A stretch of 64,000 bases of DNA from Coturnix japonica (GCF_001577835.2 NC_029547.1:66936980-67000979); one strand, 5' to 3'; shown: positions 24,446-38,074, numbered from the stretch's first letter. Program-made: numbers and translations. Notes: generated by a model not told the origin, from the sequence alone.

Positions 24446-26384
24446 TGCCAGATAAATTCAATACAGATGCCTTTGAAAAATCATAATCCAGCTTAAGATC
24501 AAATAAATGAGATAATGAAGAAGGAGTGATGTTTATCTACAAGGACAATGAAGGAGAGTTGTAACCTCCTGAGCTCCGCAAACCTGGCTATCTAAATCGC
24601 TGTTTCACCCACTTGTTTCTGCCTTGTAAGTGTACGACTTCAAAAACCCTGCTGGAATCTCTGCACATCATTTCTGGAGAAACGAAGGAAAAATTCAGGA
24701 TAACAACACTTGAAATGAAATCAAAGGAGGAGGAAAGGATCAACCTGGCTCAAGTCAATGGTCTGTTGATCCAGTATCCCATGGTAACAGCCAGAAGACT
24801 TCTTTTTGAATACTCAAGCAGATTTTCTGGTTAGTGAGCAGCCTTAGTTCTAGAACTAAGTGGCTTTAGCTCAGTCAAATTAAAGAAGAAAGTTTACAAC
24901 TCAAGTAGAAGTATTAACAATCATTTACATCATTAACAAGCATCATTTAAACCTCACCGTAAATGTTAAAATACTTGATCAAAATCGTTCATTCTTCTGT
25001 AGGAAGAATGCACAATCAGAAACAAAAGGATCTGCTGTTTTAAAAATTATTATTATTTAATGCTGAGACAATAAAAGCAATTAAAAAATAAAACAGGGAT
25101 TGGGCAAAAGTCTTTCTTGCTTTCTAATGGAGGAATGTTTCTAAAGGCCATCACGTAGCCTCCCAGTATTCTGCTTCAAAATAAAGCCAAAGACTGATAC
25201 TACATAAGGATTTGGGATGCAGACTATCCCTGCTTTGCTGAAGAAACCAATTCATTAAACCCATTAAAAGGGTTGAAACGTGGAAGCAGACATCTGTGCC
25301 TCAACCTCACCCCAGCTGAATTTGGTATAGTGTACAAGTGGATCTCCAGATGTTTTGCCCTTGATCCTGGGCAGGACCTGTCTGTGAATGAATGAGTTCA
25401 GCCCAGCAAAGGCAGCAGCAGACAGGCAAGGAGTCACTGAGGAATGGTCCATGTTTGCTTGGCATTTCAATACTTGTCAGACCAGCAATGAGTTCACACC
25501 TTCTGAATTGTATTTTCCTTTCCGAGTTCCCCAGCACAGATCTTTTTCTTCTGCTGTCAAATCAGGCAAATTTAAGCAAATGCCAATAATTCCATTTAAT
25601 CCCTAAATTTCTTTTGTCATCATCATTGAACTTAGCTTATTAATGATTTCTTAGCATTTCAGCTTGAATGGGCATTCATAGATTTTCCTTCTTTTTAGGT
25701 TAAACCTAGAGTTATCATTGGATGTGTTTCTGTCAGCTTTTAACTGTTCCTTTCTCTTGCACGTGGCCAAGGCTCTGTATGAATCTGAGGACGCAGATGG
25801 GATGCAATGGGAGTAGAGAAAGGACTTTATATCGAGACACATCGTCACATTCATTATGCTGAAGGGCTGCAGCACTTCATCAAGTTCTAATTATGCCTGG
25901 CTGACAAATTGCTAGCCCTTTCAAGTGGAGATAGAATATCTTTGACTGAGTCCATTAGGGCTTGTAATTTTTGATAGCTGAGTTTGCCAGTTGTCTGTTA
26001 CACAGATTTTTTTCTCCAAATAAGCTAAGTTTTGTATGACCACAATGCCGGGTTCATTTACTACATGTGCAGGCCCCCTAAAAGGCAAAGAAGTGAATTA
26101 TATTATCACTTGTGGTGTTGTGCAGTTACTAAATAAGAATTTTAGCACCTGAAATTATTGGATAACTGGAGGGAGGCTTGAGAGAGAGCAAAGTTAATGA
26201 ATTGACTAAATATGACTGCAGAGAAAAGTGAAGAGCTGTGTTCCTTCTATCTGTTTTTCCCAAATTTTACTGAAGCAAGAAACCAGCAATTAAACAACAG
26301 TCCCAGGGTGTTGGCAAATCAAATGAGCCGAAATCACCACTGAGAGACGGCAGGTTTTGATTCTCCCACTACCAGGCAGGTGGC
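24446..26384. other. Intergenic, nothing recognised
   Basis: No exon or RNA gene is recognised. It is AT-rich with a number of short T/A runs. Short open frames on both strands look like chance. Confidence 0.5.
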
Positions 26385-27045
26385 ATTATTGTGGGAAGCC
26401 AGACCTGTTCTGCTCTGCAAGGAGCTCGTGGGAAATCTCAGATGGAAGAAAGTCTATAGAATGTGGAAGAATGTTCTGGATACTTGGAAGGAATATAGGG
26501 ACATTTTCAGAGTATGTAAGGATGCAACAAGGAAGGCTAAGGCCCACTTGGAATTAAATCTGGTGAGGGAGGTCAAGGACAACAAGAAAGGCTTCTTTAA
26601 GTATGTCAGTAGCAAAAGGAAGACTAGGGAAAATGTGGGTCCACTGCTGAATGATGCAGGTTGCCTGGCAATGGTGGACACCAGGAAGGTGGAGTTACTA
26701 AAGTTGAAGAGTGCAATGAGGTCTCCCCTGAACCTCCTCTTACTCCAGATTGAACAATCATAAGATTATAAGATCCCAAAGATAAGAGAGAGTCTAGAGA
26801 AAGGAAGATTTCCCCTTGGTCAAGAAGGATCTAGATGGAGATAGTCTAAGCAAACTCAATGCATAAGCAAACTCAATCAGAGGGCTGTGATCAGTGGCAC
26901 AGAGTTTAGCTGGAGGTCTAGAAAATGGTGTTCCCAGGGTTGGTACTGGGCCTGGTCATGTTCAGCAATTTAATCAGTGACCTGGATGAACGGATATGGT
27001 GCATCTCAGCAAGTTTGCTGTTAATACAATGCTAGGAAGAGTGGC
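26385..27045 (+). mobile_element. CR1 LINE ORF2 fragments, sense
   Basis: A reading frame at about 26530-26700 encodes KDNKKGFFKYVSSKRKTREN followed by VGPLLNDAG. This is the well-known linker between the endonuclease and reverse transcriptase domains of CR1 ORF2. A second piece (26820-27045) carries ORF2 wording from the RT region (the 'ISDLDE' motif read from 'atcagtgacctggatgaa'). The pieces are out of order with deletions, so this is a decayed LINE, not a host gene. Confidence 0.9.
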
Positions 27046-27669
27046 TGGTGTCAGAAATCTGTGCTGCCGTACAGTTCCATACAGATCTGTTTCCTCCCAC
27101 ATTTTGCATCTTAAATTGTAACTGCATTTTGAGAAAGCTAATACTTGTCTCCATCTTTACACAAAATAATAAATTCAATATTTACAGTTGTAGCACCTGG
27201 ATCAGTATCGTAACACAAAGATTTCTGCTTAGGCCACTGGAGTTTCAGTAACTCGGGGCACTGTATTTTGTATGGTACAGTAAAGGAGCTGTGCTCTTTT
27301 TCTCCATACTTTCTGTAAGCCTTATAATGCACGTGGATACAGGTCTGCAAAACCGCCTTGGAGAACCTCTTGTCATCCCTGCTTGTGCTAGGGCAGCGCA
27401 GGTAACTTTGACTCATGTTTGAGTGAAATAAGAACTGACATTGCTAAGGCATTTTATGTGCTCGACTACAAAAGATTCATGCAATTATCTTTTGTCAGAG
27501 TTCATTCTGTCAGCCCTTCAGAGTGCTAATATCTTTAGAAACTCTAAAGATGGAAAACCGAGAAAAAACACCGGTAGGAGAAGTCTTGTGTCACAGCAGC
27601 ATGTGTGGGGTAGGAGGGATTATAGCCAGGGATGCAAAAAACCCCAAGAACAAGAGCAGGCTTGGAAGA
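27046..27669. other. Intergenic, nothing recognised
   Basis: Single-copy-looking DNA between a CR1 remnant and a long pyrimidine repeat. Confidence 0.5.
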
Positions 27670-28025
27670 TTTTCTTTTTCTTTTTCTTTTTCTTTTTTCT
27701 TTTTCTTTTTCTTTTTCTTTTTCTTTTTCTTTTTCCTTTTCTTTTTCTATTTCTTTTTCTTTTTCTATTTCTTTTTCTTTTTCTTTTTCTTTTTCTTTTT
27801 CTTTTTCTTTTTCTTTTTCTTTTTCTTTTTCTTTTTCTTTTTCTTTTCTTTTTCTTTTTCTTTTTCTTTTTCTTTTTCTTTTTCTTTTTCTTTTTCTTTT
27901 TTTTTCTTCTTCTCTNCTATTTCTTTTTCTTTTTCTTTTTCTTTTTCTTTTTCTTTTTCTTTTTCTTTTTCTTTTTCTTTTTCTTTTTCTTTTTCTTTTT
28001 CTTTTTCTTTTTTTTCTTCTTTTTC
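27670..28025 (+). repeat. (TTTTTC)n homopyrimidine microsatellite, ~350 bp
   Basis: An almost pure T5C array with a few T4C, T6C and 'tatttc' variants. An ambiguous base sits at 27916 in a disturbed segment ('ttcttcttctctnctatttc'), which suggests an assembly join or collapse inside the array. The open frames through it (runs of F/L or F/S) are artefacts of the repeat. Confidence 0.97.
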
Positions 28026-30254
28026 TGGAAAAAAATATCTTTGGTGTCCACTGATTTTAGTAAATCAATGCCAATTATCATGCCCTGCTTCTTTTAGTAT
28101 TTCACAATTATTTTATATATATGTTATATTATATAACAATATATATATGTTATTTTATATAACAATTCTCAGCTTGCAATAGGTCCCAAACAGCTCATTT
28201 CCTACCGCATGACCAAAAATATTGACTTTTGTAGATGATCCTATTAAAAAACAGAAACAAAAACAAAACAAAAACACAGCAAAACTTTTCCTTTTGGCAA
28301 TAAAGTTTTCACTTTAGGAAAAGCAACAGCCCCTTACTATTCAACTGCTAAGTGTTTTATACTGTTGCATCTCCTTAGCAATGTGCAGGCAAAGGCAGAG
28401 ATTGTGGCTTGCTGAAATTAATCCCATTTGCTATCATTGGACACCTTTCACCTCTGAAAAGTCCATAGGATTTTGACGCTGCCCTTCTGGAAACATGACC
28501 AGGTTCTATTGGAAAGAACACACTGACATCTGTTGACTGGCTGTAGTTTAGAGAGCACACAGTGTTTCCAGCCATCAAACAGAGCTCTTGGTTTAACATC
28601 TGAGACTGAGACATAGGAACCGAAACACAGAAGATTGCATTTCTTGATTGTCATCAGGAAGGGCGTCATTAAGGAACATGCGTATCTTTTCAGCGCAAAG
28701 GCTGTGCTCACAAAGTCTGTTAAGAGGACATTAATGAACTGCTTGTAACTTGGAGTGATCTCTTGCATGTGAGTATTTATGGCTACATCTTACTGGCAGA
28801 AAATTTCAGAATTGCTCAATTAGATTAAAGCCTTGCTGTGCAGAGCTTTACAAACTCATTTCAATACTTTCTGTTTCAAAACATTTGCAGAATCTGAGGT
28901 TTCATTGATTCTTCAAGTCCTCTGGCAAAGCTCAGGTTGGGTTCTCACCCTAAGTCTCCAAAACAGATGAGAATGCCTCAGCAAACCTTGGATTGGATAC
29001 TGCTATCCCCATTCATGTACATTACTCATGAGAGTTATGCCTGGGGAAATTGTAGCTGGATGGAAAATATTCACACCGGACAGAGTTTCAAGGTAGGGTA
29101 AGTATTTTGGCATGGTTGAAACATTCAGCTTGTATAACCCAGGCTCAATTACTGCCCAGGAATAAGGCAACAGATTCTTTACCCTGAAAGCAGTTAATAA
29201 TGATAGCCATGCCAGAAAGAAGCATGATGAAATATGGAATTCATGGTAATCACAGATATTTGCTGGCAGGAAGAAAGAGATGACCTCCTAGGTTGGGAGC
29301 TGCAGAATGAGCGTTTATCTAAGATTTCACAAAGGGATACTTAAAGGAAATACAAAGAAAAATAAATGGACACCCACCAAAACAAAAACAAACAGAAACC
29401 AACCCAAAAACACTGGCCAGAAATGTAATGCTGGAGCCTTGAGAAGTGTGATCTAACAGATTGTCCTCAAGCAGCATCCTCTTTGATTTAATAAACTGAA
29501 TACTTCCAGTCACAGAAGCAATTCTGGAAAGGGAAGGGAAAGAAAACTGTTAGATCTGACCTTTACTTTTGGGGAATTTCTTTAAAAAAAAAAGTCATTA
29601 TTTATAACATGCTATCATTTCATCTGCAGGCTAGTGAAGACTGCAATAACTTGATCTTATTGTAACTGGACCAAACGTCCAGCTCAGACACCACTTTTAA
29701 TGGCATTAAAATGAGGTGTTTTCTTCTGAAGCATTTGCAATCATCACTTTTGGGGGCAAACCCAGGACATTTGTGAGAGTCAGAAGTAATAATTTAAAAG
29801 TAAGGAGTAAAACTTGACAAGGGCACTCAGGAAGCAGTTTTAGAGGCTCTAAAAAACACTGCTTCCTGCAGTCTAGTTTGACTTTACAATTAAGAAACTG
29901 ACAAAATGTATTCCTTAAAGGGTGTGAGGAAGACACACATTGCTTTCAGTGCTTAGCTCAAATTTGTACCTCCTAGAACAAGGAAAAAAAGCCTGAAACA
30001 TCTACTTTCCCTTAAAGGCAAAAGGAAAAACAATTCCTTCGCAGCAGTACAGAATATTTCAAGGATTAAAGTTCAGGCTTTAGCTGCCAGAGGACTGAAT
30101 CAGAAGACAGTTTATTGTGGAGTTATGTGCTGCAGGATGGGAGACACCGTTTCTGAGGCTACCAGCCTCCTGCAACAGTATGGAGAGTTGATATTCAATC
30201 GGACAAGACTGTCTTGCTGAAGTGGTCATTGCTTCCACAATTGCACTTATATAG
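28026..30254. other. Intergenic; AT palindrome at 28110-28160
   Basis: It contains a TATATA-rich near-palindrome ('atatatgttatattatataa' repeated with one variant) at about 28110-28165 and an A-rich run at 28245-28280. No gene or named mobile element is recognised. Confidence 0.5.
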
Positions 30255-30420
30255 AATCATACAACCTGTGATTAGATAGAATAAGATGGCTCAGGTTGGA
30301 AAAGACCTTATCAATCTCTGAGTCCAACCATCCTTTCCTACCTAACAACCCTCTGCTAAATCATGTCCCTGAGCACCACATCCACACGGTTTTTAAACAC
30401 ATCCAGGAATGGTGACTCAT
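30255..30420 (-). mobile_element. CR1 LINE 3' end, antisense
   Basis: 'agaatcatacaacctgtgat', then 'ggctcaggttggaaaagacc', then 'gagtccaaccatcctttcct' is the reversed CR1 3' terminus. It is 5' truncated after about 165 bases. Confidence 0.88.
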
Positions 30421-31044
30421 TAGGTTTTCTTCTGAATAGTCATGGAAATGCCCCTTGCAAAGACCAGATTGTGCATGCAAAGTAACTTCATGGAGAAGCC
30501 AAGATAATTTTTCTTAAAGTTTGTCATTTCATTCTAATTGTTGTAACATTTTAATTAAATGAAATCCATAGACTGGAGTGGACCTGCTGTCATAAGAATG
30601 ACCTGCTCGTCGCGTGTGGATGTAACAGCATCTGACTGCAAAACAGCAAAAAAATTAAAGCAAGGATGAGGAGGGTGAATAAAGGCAAATAATTCAAGGA
30701 GAGAAATTTAAAGTTACGTTGGCAATAATAATATACACTTGTCCTGGAAAAAGAGATCCCAAGAGCCTGAGAAGCATTAATGTACAGAAATCCTTTCAGG
30801 AGACCATAACAGTTTGCTTGATAGCAATAACTCAAATTGCTGACTACACACTGCTGCTGTGTTGAGCTGACCTTACAGAGAACTACTTTTGCAATTCAAA
30901 TGATTTCTAAAGATTTTTAAAACTTTTTTTCTTTTCCTTTTTCTGTTTAGAATTTTGGGTAATGTTCTCTGCTGTGATGCACCCAGGAATGCTGAGGAAT
31001 TGCACAGTTTTGTAAAAAAAGCAGATGCTCCCAATAGTCTTCAA

Positions 31045-31195
31045 CCAACGCTAGAGAATGTGGGAAGTGCCTGAAGACTGGAGAACAGTAAATGTTGTTC
31101 CTGTCTTTAAGAAGGCCAAAAGGAGGACACAGAGAAGTACAGGCTGCTCAACCTCACCCCCGTCTCTGAGAAGATGATGGTGCAACTACAGAAAC
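31045..31195 (+). mobile_element. CR1 LINE ORF2 (RT) fragment, sense
   Basis: 'gaagtgcctgaagactggag', 'gttgttcctgtctttaagaa' and 'ggctgctcaacctcaccccc' follow the CR1 reverse-transcriptase segment that reads VPEDWR..NVVPVFKK..KED..YR.VNLTPV. Short and decayed. Confidence 0.8.
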
Positions 31196-32860
31196 TACAG
31201 AAACCCTTGTCCTCAGCTTGCTCTGCAATGTGTTTTAAAGCCCTTAAAAATTCTACTGACACCACAATTCAGAAGCACCTATAGAAAGCCTGTAAGCATG
31301 AGCAGATGTGTCCAAAGTTAGCACAAGTGATGTTAAACCTCAGTTGTAGATGGAAACTGATGTTTTGGCTTCATGGTTACACTGAACAGCTAAGATATGA
31401 TGAGGTTTCACTGGGCTTACAGTTAGCATCTGATTAGGGAAGAACACAGAACTTAAGAACTGAAGAACTGAAGAACTTAAGAAGGGAAGAACTTAAATAT
31501 TCGTGGCATAGACTGAGCTTTACACTTTAAAACACTGTAGGCCTTCCCTGCTCTAAAGTCCAGAGTGTAATGTATGACAACTGCAAGAAATAATAGAATG
31601 GTACAATGTACGTTTAAAGAGAGAATTCTACTCTGAGACTTCACAAATAACCAGAGAATTCAGACTGTGCTAGAAAGTATTTTTTTAATAGTTAATAACA
31701 TGCCAATAAAACTAACAAAAGGAAACCCTGCAGACTCAGCAATCAAGTTTTATCACTAGGTGAAGCCACTGCTATTGCCTACGGAATGCAGGCAGCCCAA
31801 ATTAGGGAATATCATTTATCCTCCTACTCCAAAACCTTAAACTCTGGTTCTGTTGCTGGAGGCTGAACACTGCACACACAGCACCTTCCGCCAATGCCAG
31901 ACACTGGCAGGTGGTTGCAGCAGGCAGAGGAGGAACAAAACCATGGCAGAAGAAGTCCAACAGAGGAAAAACACAAATAGAGTTTGAAGTCGAAGCTTTC
32001 AAACCCACAGCTGGAAGTCTTGCTGCTACATGAGGTAATAAATAGGTGTAAACATGCGCTGCCTCTGACACAGCCATGTCCGCCAGCTATGTCTGAAACA
32101 AGCCCCTCTGCTCCACTCGTGAGTTCCATCACATTAACTCACCCCATGTAACCATGACAACACATGTTAAAAACACGCTGTCAGGCTTGAGAAGGCTTTG
32201 GCTCAGGTGTGCCCAGTGCCTCCAGAGCTGTAGTACAGCTGAGCGCTGCAACAGCACTGCCTGTGCCTTAAGTTGCTAATGGTGCCTTAATTTGGTTCAT
32301 AATGAGCAGGGGCAGAGCTGCAGGACCTCTCCCTGGGTCTGCCTGGTAGTCTCCAGCATTTTACTTGTGCTTTCAGTATGTGAACTTGAGATATCTTATA
32401 AAAAAATAAAGTCCCTGGAAAGAAGGAAAAAAAAGAAAAGCACCAAAACCTTGTATCTGGAGAGGTGGGCTTCGAGTGAGCACCAAACTGCTTCATCAGG
32501 GCTGCAGCAAGGGAGCTTTGGCCACGTGTGGCTCTGAGGTTTTTTATCTCACAACCAGGGTCAAACACTTACATTTCTTACCAGCAAAATCTTACTTCCC
32601 AACAACAGCCAGGGGCAGGCAGCGCTGCTCTTTGCCCACAAACAGGGTCTCTGTCTCAGCCTCGTGATGTGTCACCTGTGGCCACTGCTCTCCAGTAAAA
32701 CACAAGCTAAAGATTTCATGGGACTACAAATGAGGCTCTCTGGGGAGTCGGTGGCAAAGACAGGAAAATTATTTGACAAGAGGCATGACTTACAATTAAA
32801 AAGGCAACGGTGGTGGCAGGGAGAGCATAGGAAGTGGGAGGGGGGAGTGGAAGGAAAGCA
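31196..32860. other. Intergenic, nothing recognised
   Basis: No exon, RNA gene or named repeat is recognised. At about 31448-31490 there is a small direct repeat built on 'aagaactgaagaacttaaga'. Confidence 0.5.
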
Positions 32861-33260
32861 TGAAATCCATCAAACCCATATTTGTCTCATTAAAAGTCTT
32901 TTTAATTTATAATGTCCTGGAATGTAGTTGTCACCCAGCTGTGCAGCCATCAGCATGTTGCCTCTCAATTTATTTTTTTTTTTAAATTCCCCTCTCCCAC
33001 CTCGCTGGGACTGCCATCTATTTCTTCTCATCAGCTGCAGTTAGAGTCAATGGATTCATTTGTGGGCAATAGGAGCTGAGAGACAAAGGTGACAATATAA
33101 TTAAGGTTTTTAATTCTATGCCTGAACAGTTAAGTCCAGAACTCATGATAATTAGCTGGCTGGCAATGAAAGATCTTTAGTTGTTATTTTCCCTTTGCTT
33201 CATGTAATTGTTCACTTTGGTCAGCCACATTTGTCCTTTAATCTGAATCCTTGCTCAATG
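32860..33260. promoter_or_regulatory. Candidate conserved noncoding stretch
   Basis: About 400 bases of repeat-free sequence with even composition and many TAAT/ATTA cores ('ctcattaaaagtctttttaa', 'acaatataattaaggttttt', 'ctttgcttcatgtaattgtt'). It resembles vertebrate conserved noncoding elements near developmental genes. A T run at 32970-32985 interrupts it. Confidence 0.3.
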
Positions 33261-34564
33261 ATGCTCTGTCTTTCCGTTTCCTTCCTTGAACTGCAGGAAA
33301 CGTATTAGCGGTACAGTAACATACAGATGGTGAGAGTGGGCACCAGGCAGCATCCCTGCTCACACACTAATGTTGTGTGTCTTTTGTGCACACAGGACCT
33401 ATTTCCCCTGCCCTGTTCTCATGCTGACAAGCAAAGGCAAGACTCAGGATGCCATACGCTTTCCTTTGGGGCACCCCCAAAAATCAGAGTTCCTGGGCAT
33501 GGTATGGCTTGATTTGCTATGCACTCAAGGCTGTTTTAAAGAGTTGATCAATTGTATCTACCTAATGTCAATAGAGAATAACTAAACAAACCTCCCCTCC
33601 ATCCAACCTCATCTCAACTTCATCTCACCTCCCCTTACCTCCTCTCACCTCCTCCTTCCCTCTCCCCCTACCATTTTTACTCGATTTATATTACCTGTGA
33701 GTGATTGCTTGCTTAGTCCAGGAGTCTGGAATATATTTCTTCTCCTGTATCTATGAAAACAGGAGGCCACAGGGATATGGAAGGACCTCCCTTGGGTTCC
33801 GACTTACACTGGGTGTCCTGAGGGAACATGGAAGCCAAATCTTGTGTAGTCCAGTCCTCTCCATGAAGACTCTCGAGTTTTGGGTCTGTTGGTTTAGTAA
33901 ATATTACTCAAAAAGTAGCACCCATTTAACAGGTTTGCTGTGATTCAAAGACCTAATGAGTTATAAATTCAGAAAATATAAGGAAGGTGCACACTTCTGT
34001 TGAATCTGGATTTAGTAACTCAAGAGCATATATAATATGGTGAAAAGCAGATGTGAGTTTAGCGCAAATGCAGGAATAGGCAGCATGTATTGTAGAGCAA
34101 TAACATCTATCTGTAAAGTTTCGGCAGGAATGAAACAACAGCAGCATTGCAGAAAGTGAATCAGTCTTTATCCTGAAAAAAAATGGTTATAATAAGTACT
34201 TGGGGAATGTTATGCAACACTAACTCTGACTTATCACATAACTTAACACAGAACACCAATAAAACCCTGCAGAGAGGCTATTTTGGCAAGTAATTTGCCC
34301 TCTGTGACCTGCCTATAGTCCTTGATAGGACTCTCGTTGCTTCAAAACTGAGTGGATCTGAGACAGAAAAAAAAAAAATCTTTAAAAAGAAAAAAAATAA
34401 TAAATTTGTTCCTACAAAGGGAAATTAAACACTGTCAAGTCACATAAAAAGCAAGTAGAAATGTTGATGTTTACCTGCTCCTTTGTTGTTTTTGGGTATG
34501 GCATTTCCCATTCTACCTCCCCTCCTCTTTTCAGTGCTTTTCAGCCAGTGGCGTAGAGCTATAA
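33261..34564. other. Intergenic, nothing recognised
   Basis: Apart from a degenerate 'cacctcccct/ctcatct' pyrimidine-rich run at 33590-33670, no feature is recognised. Confidence 0.5.
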
Positions 34565-34775
34565 CAGAATGATAGAATCAGAACAATAGAGTATGGATTG
34601 GAAGAGACCAACAGGACTCCTTGAGTCCAACCCCTGGCTCCACACTGCACCACTCAAACCCACACTCTATGTCAGAGCAATGTCCCAGGAAGGAAAAACC
34701 ATATGCATGCACATTAAACCTCATCACATTCCTCCATACCTAACTCTGTCCAGGTCTTGTTGAATGGTAGCACAG
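34565..34775 (-). mobile_element. CR1 LINE 3' fragment, antisense
   Basis: 'gatagaatcagaacaataga' and 'ggattggaagagaccaacag', then 'gagtccaacccctggctcca', are reversed CR1 3' end wording. 'acctaactctgtccaggtct' near the end continues the match. Confidence 0.85.
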
Positions 34776-37494
34776 AGAGGAGGGAAATAACACTTAATAT
34801 GTGTACAGTCTCACTGTACCAAGAATGTAAGGTTAACCATCAGGCCCGTTCCCTTAGTCTCTCAAATAACATTTTTAGGGAAGCAAGCATCTTTGGGGGA
34901 AGCGTATATACTTTACTGTAAGGAATTTACTTTGATTGAAGGGCTCAGTTCAGCTCTTGTTTCAGATCTTGAAACTGATATAGCTGATTCCTCTGATCCC
35001 AGATGGCAGGTCTGCACAAGCACGAGCTTGCTGTGATAAACCGCTTTTCTTTTCTTTTTTTCTTTCTTTTTAAGCCTTTACTTCAAAAACCTCACATACA
35101 ATGTCCTCTGCAGGGCACTGAACAACACAGACAGGTACTCTGTTAAAGTCCCAGATGGTGGTTGGGAAAGGACATGGAAGGCACATTGCAGACCATTCCT
35201 TGTAAGTTTCTCCATGCATAGCTTTAATTTTATGGCTGATTTTTATATACACTTCAGCACCCAGCTATGGTGAGCAAACCAATTGCTGGTCCCACGTCCT
35301 GTTATTTTTTAATTATCCAACCACTTGATCTTTGCATCAACCAAGGTATTTCAGACATCCCTGGAGGTAATATTGTTTGAGGCTCAGAACTGTGAGCTGA
35401 AGGCTTTGACTAATGGAAGGAATTTGTCACTATCTGAAGGGAATTAGGAAAGACTTTCCCCACACACCTTATAAACTATCTAGTCTAGCAGCACCATTTA
35501 ACTCCAAGGCAAACATCTCTAACTTGCAGCTCGTATCCTCGGTTGCTAATACAGTTTTCACTTCTTATGTGGTATAACATCAGCAAAGAAGGGCAAGATT
35601 TCTAGTACTGTATGGCATTGCTTGTGGGTTATTTCTTCATCTACAGAGCAGTAGCACAGCCAGCACACTGGGTGCTCTCTTTGGTGGTCTTCCACTAGTT
35701 TCTTCCTTGCTAGATACAAAGTCATTCTACTCCATCAGTGTCAAGAGCAGTTTGTTATTGTTGTGCCATTCAAGCTCCAAAATGGAAGACATTTTGAGGA
35801 CCAGTGACTTACTTTTACCTCTGAACTAAGAATATCAGCTGCCCAGGAAACTACTGCAGACACCTGATTTTTCCCACCGGGTCTAGGGTTTGAAATAAGA
35901 GGAAGAAATAAGGGAAGAGAGAAGAAGAGCAGAGCACAATGATGACAAAAAAAAGGATGAAAAGGAGAGTGAAAGTGATAGGGGATAACCTTGGAACGCA
36001 CACTTACTTCCATGTCTATTGATTGCCAGTCTGTGCAAGGCAGGAAATATCCCCATAAAGCTATTGGTGAGCTCTGTTGTTCGATAGGTGTGTATGCCAC
36101 AGACTTTCTGCCAAAAGTCTTCAGACTAGAAGCAGAAATATTTCCTTTTTGGGCTCTCAGGGATGTTCTTGAAAGGAGTTCATGTTCCTGTGCCCTTGAA
36201 TCCAATAACTGAGGCAAAGCGATTAATTATTTTAGCCTCTTTATGGCATCTCTGTTAACTCACTAATGTGTTCATATTTCCAAATGAATGACAGTCTTAA
36301 AATACAGTGTATGCATCCTATTAAACTGTTCAAAATCAGAGCTGTCTGGAGCAGAAAAAAAGTGCTAACTAGGCATAAGACACGGAGCTACATTCTTCTT
36401 ACTGCAGTGCACAAGCTACTTAGCTTGGGACCCAAGACCACCTGTCTGTTTCTGAAGTACATGCAAGGTTCTCTGTTTTAAATGCTCTCTGTTTTCCATT
36501 CTAAAATTAGCTATTATGTGAATTCATCGGCAAATTAAAGCTGAAAAGTGCTGTTACTGTCATTCTTAATTTCCATATGCTCTCCCATATACCAAGACAG
36601 GGTACCTCAGTCTCCCAGTTTGCTCTGTTTGAAATTCCCTGAAGGGCTTTGAGACGAAGCTAGAAAGCTGAATTAGGTCTGCATCAGGTTGCAGCAACTA
36701 CTGTAATACAAGACTTCTGCTGGCTTGTGAACAGAAGGTCCTTTTCCAAGGCAGACTTGGAGATGATTCTCATGAATTCATCTGTTAAGACAAAATGATG
36801 TATTAGTAGTTGACTGCTGCTAGGCAGTTTTATCCATTCCTGCTTTTTCTTTCTTACACGGACATGTCAATTGGAAAGAGCATTTTTACAGTCTATTCAT
36901 GTTATTCCATATTACTCCCTGCTCTCTGCCATACTACTTGCATAGAGAGCAATAAACAAATGAAAGTGTAAAGGAATCTAAACTTTGTGGATATGTTCTG
37001 ATCTTATAAATTCTCTTCCAGAAAAGTCATCATTTTTTAAACAACTGGCAACCCCCCGTGAATCTCCTGAGAGCTGTCACCGTTCTCATTCATCATAATT
37101 GAAGAGGTCCACCTGCTACAGGGTCAGTCTCTCAAATATACCGATGCCTGACATGCAATAGATCTGCCTTGTCACCACCTTGATTGGTTTTTATTTTCAA
37201 ATGAATGTTACTTATTCCTGAAGGTTTTAAGCATCTGTGCCTGCACTTGGGTGACGGAAGGTTATTGGCCACTGTGTCACCTGTTTCCTTTGTCTTTCTC
37301 TTACAGTTTTCTCTGCAGGGCAGGAGAAGAATGCAACCTGAACAAATGCCTCCATAATCCCCAATGGAAATGACAGGATTTCCACCGTGTGCTTGGACAT
37401 TTAAGATTTGTTACAAGCAAAGGAAGAACTTTTAAAAACGGAGTCTCGTGTCTTGATAAACACCAAACAACAGGACATGGGCAGCCAGTTCCCC
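34776..37494. other. Intergenic, nothing recognised
   Basis: No exon or RNA gene is recognised in about 2.7 kb. Open frames such as the one at 35741-36217 (-) show no recognisable domain and overlap a frame on the other strand. I treat them as chance. Confidence 0.5.
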
Positions 37495-37565
37495 CAGTAG
37501 AATAATGTTAGAGACCGTGTCAAAGGCTTTGCTGAAGTCTAGGGAGACTACATGAACTTCAGGGG
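37495..37565 (-). mobile_element. CR1 LINE fragment, antisense
   Basis: 'gtgtcaaaggctttgctgaa' and 'gtctagggagactacatgaa' are antisense CR1 ORF2 wording. About 70 bases. Confidence 0.75.
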
Positions 37566-38074
37566 GAGGGGTGGGTTACTGGATTTACTTGCAGTCTATA
37601 AATGATGTAACTCTTCAAACGTTGGTGCTTTGATGTCTTCTTAGATTTATATTTGTGTGTGTTAAGTTTAGCTGTGGGGAAGCTTGAGATGACTGTGAGT
37701 TTTGCCAGCTGCGTAAAAGCAGAAATATTGCAACAACAATTTATGCAATTCTTGCTAACGCTGAAACATTCAAAGATGGAATTTAACGTTTTTTTTTCAG
37801 CTTATGATGCTCACTGCTCGAATAAAAATGCTAAGAGAAAAAGAGAAACCTCCTTTCAAAAGAGAGGGAAAAGCTGAAATGTGAACTCAGAAGGAAGCCC
37901 GCTCATTTATAAAATGGAAGTGAAACTCAGTCTATAGCATTAGAAGAGCTTTGAACAGATGTTTTTTAATACAAACTGTGGCTTGGAAAGCACCTACAGT
38001 TTCACAAGGCCAGTCATCCAGTCCTACGCCTTTCTGAATCAAAATTTAGGCCCATTCTTAAGCCTCCTTGCACC

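Noticed and set aside
26380-26763. 127-codon + strand frame with KKGFFKYVSSKRKTREN
   Set aside because: This is the CR1 ORF2 linker, a LINE remnant, not a host gene.
27441-28182. Phe/Leu/Ser-rich open frames of about 140-220 codons
   Set aside because: They are translations of the TTTTTC microsatellite in each frame.
35741-36217. 158-codon - strand frame
   Set aside because: No recognisable motif, and it overlaps an equally featureless + strand frame.
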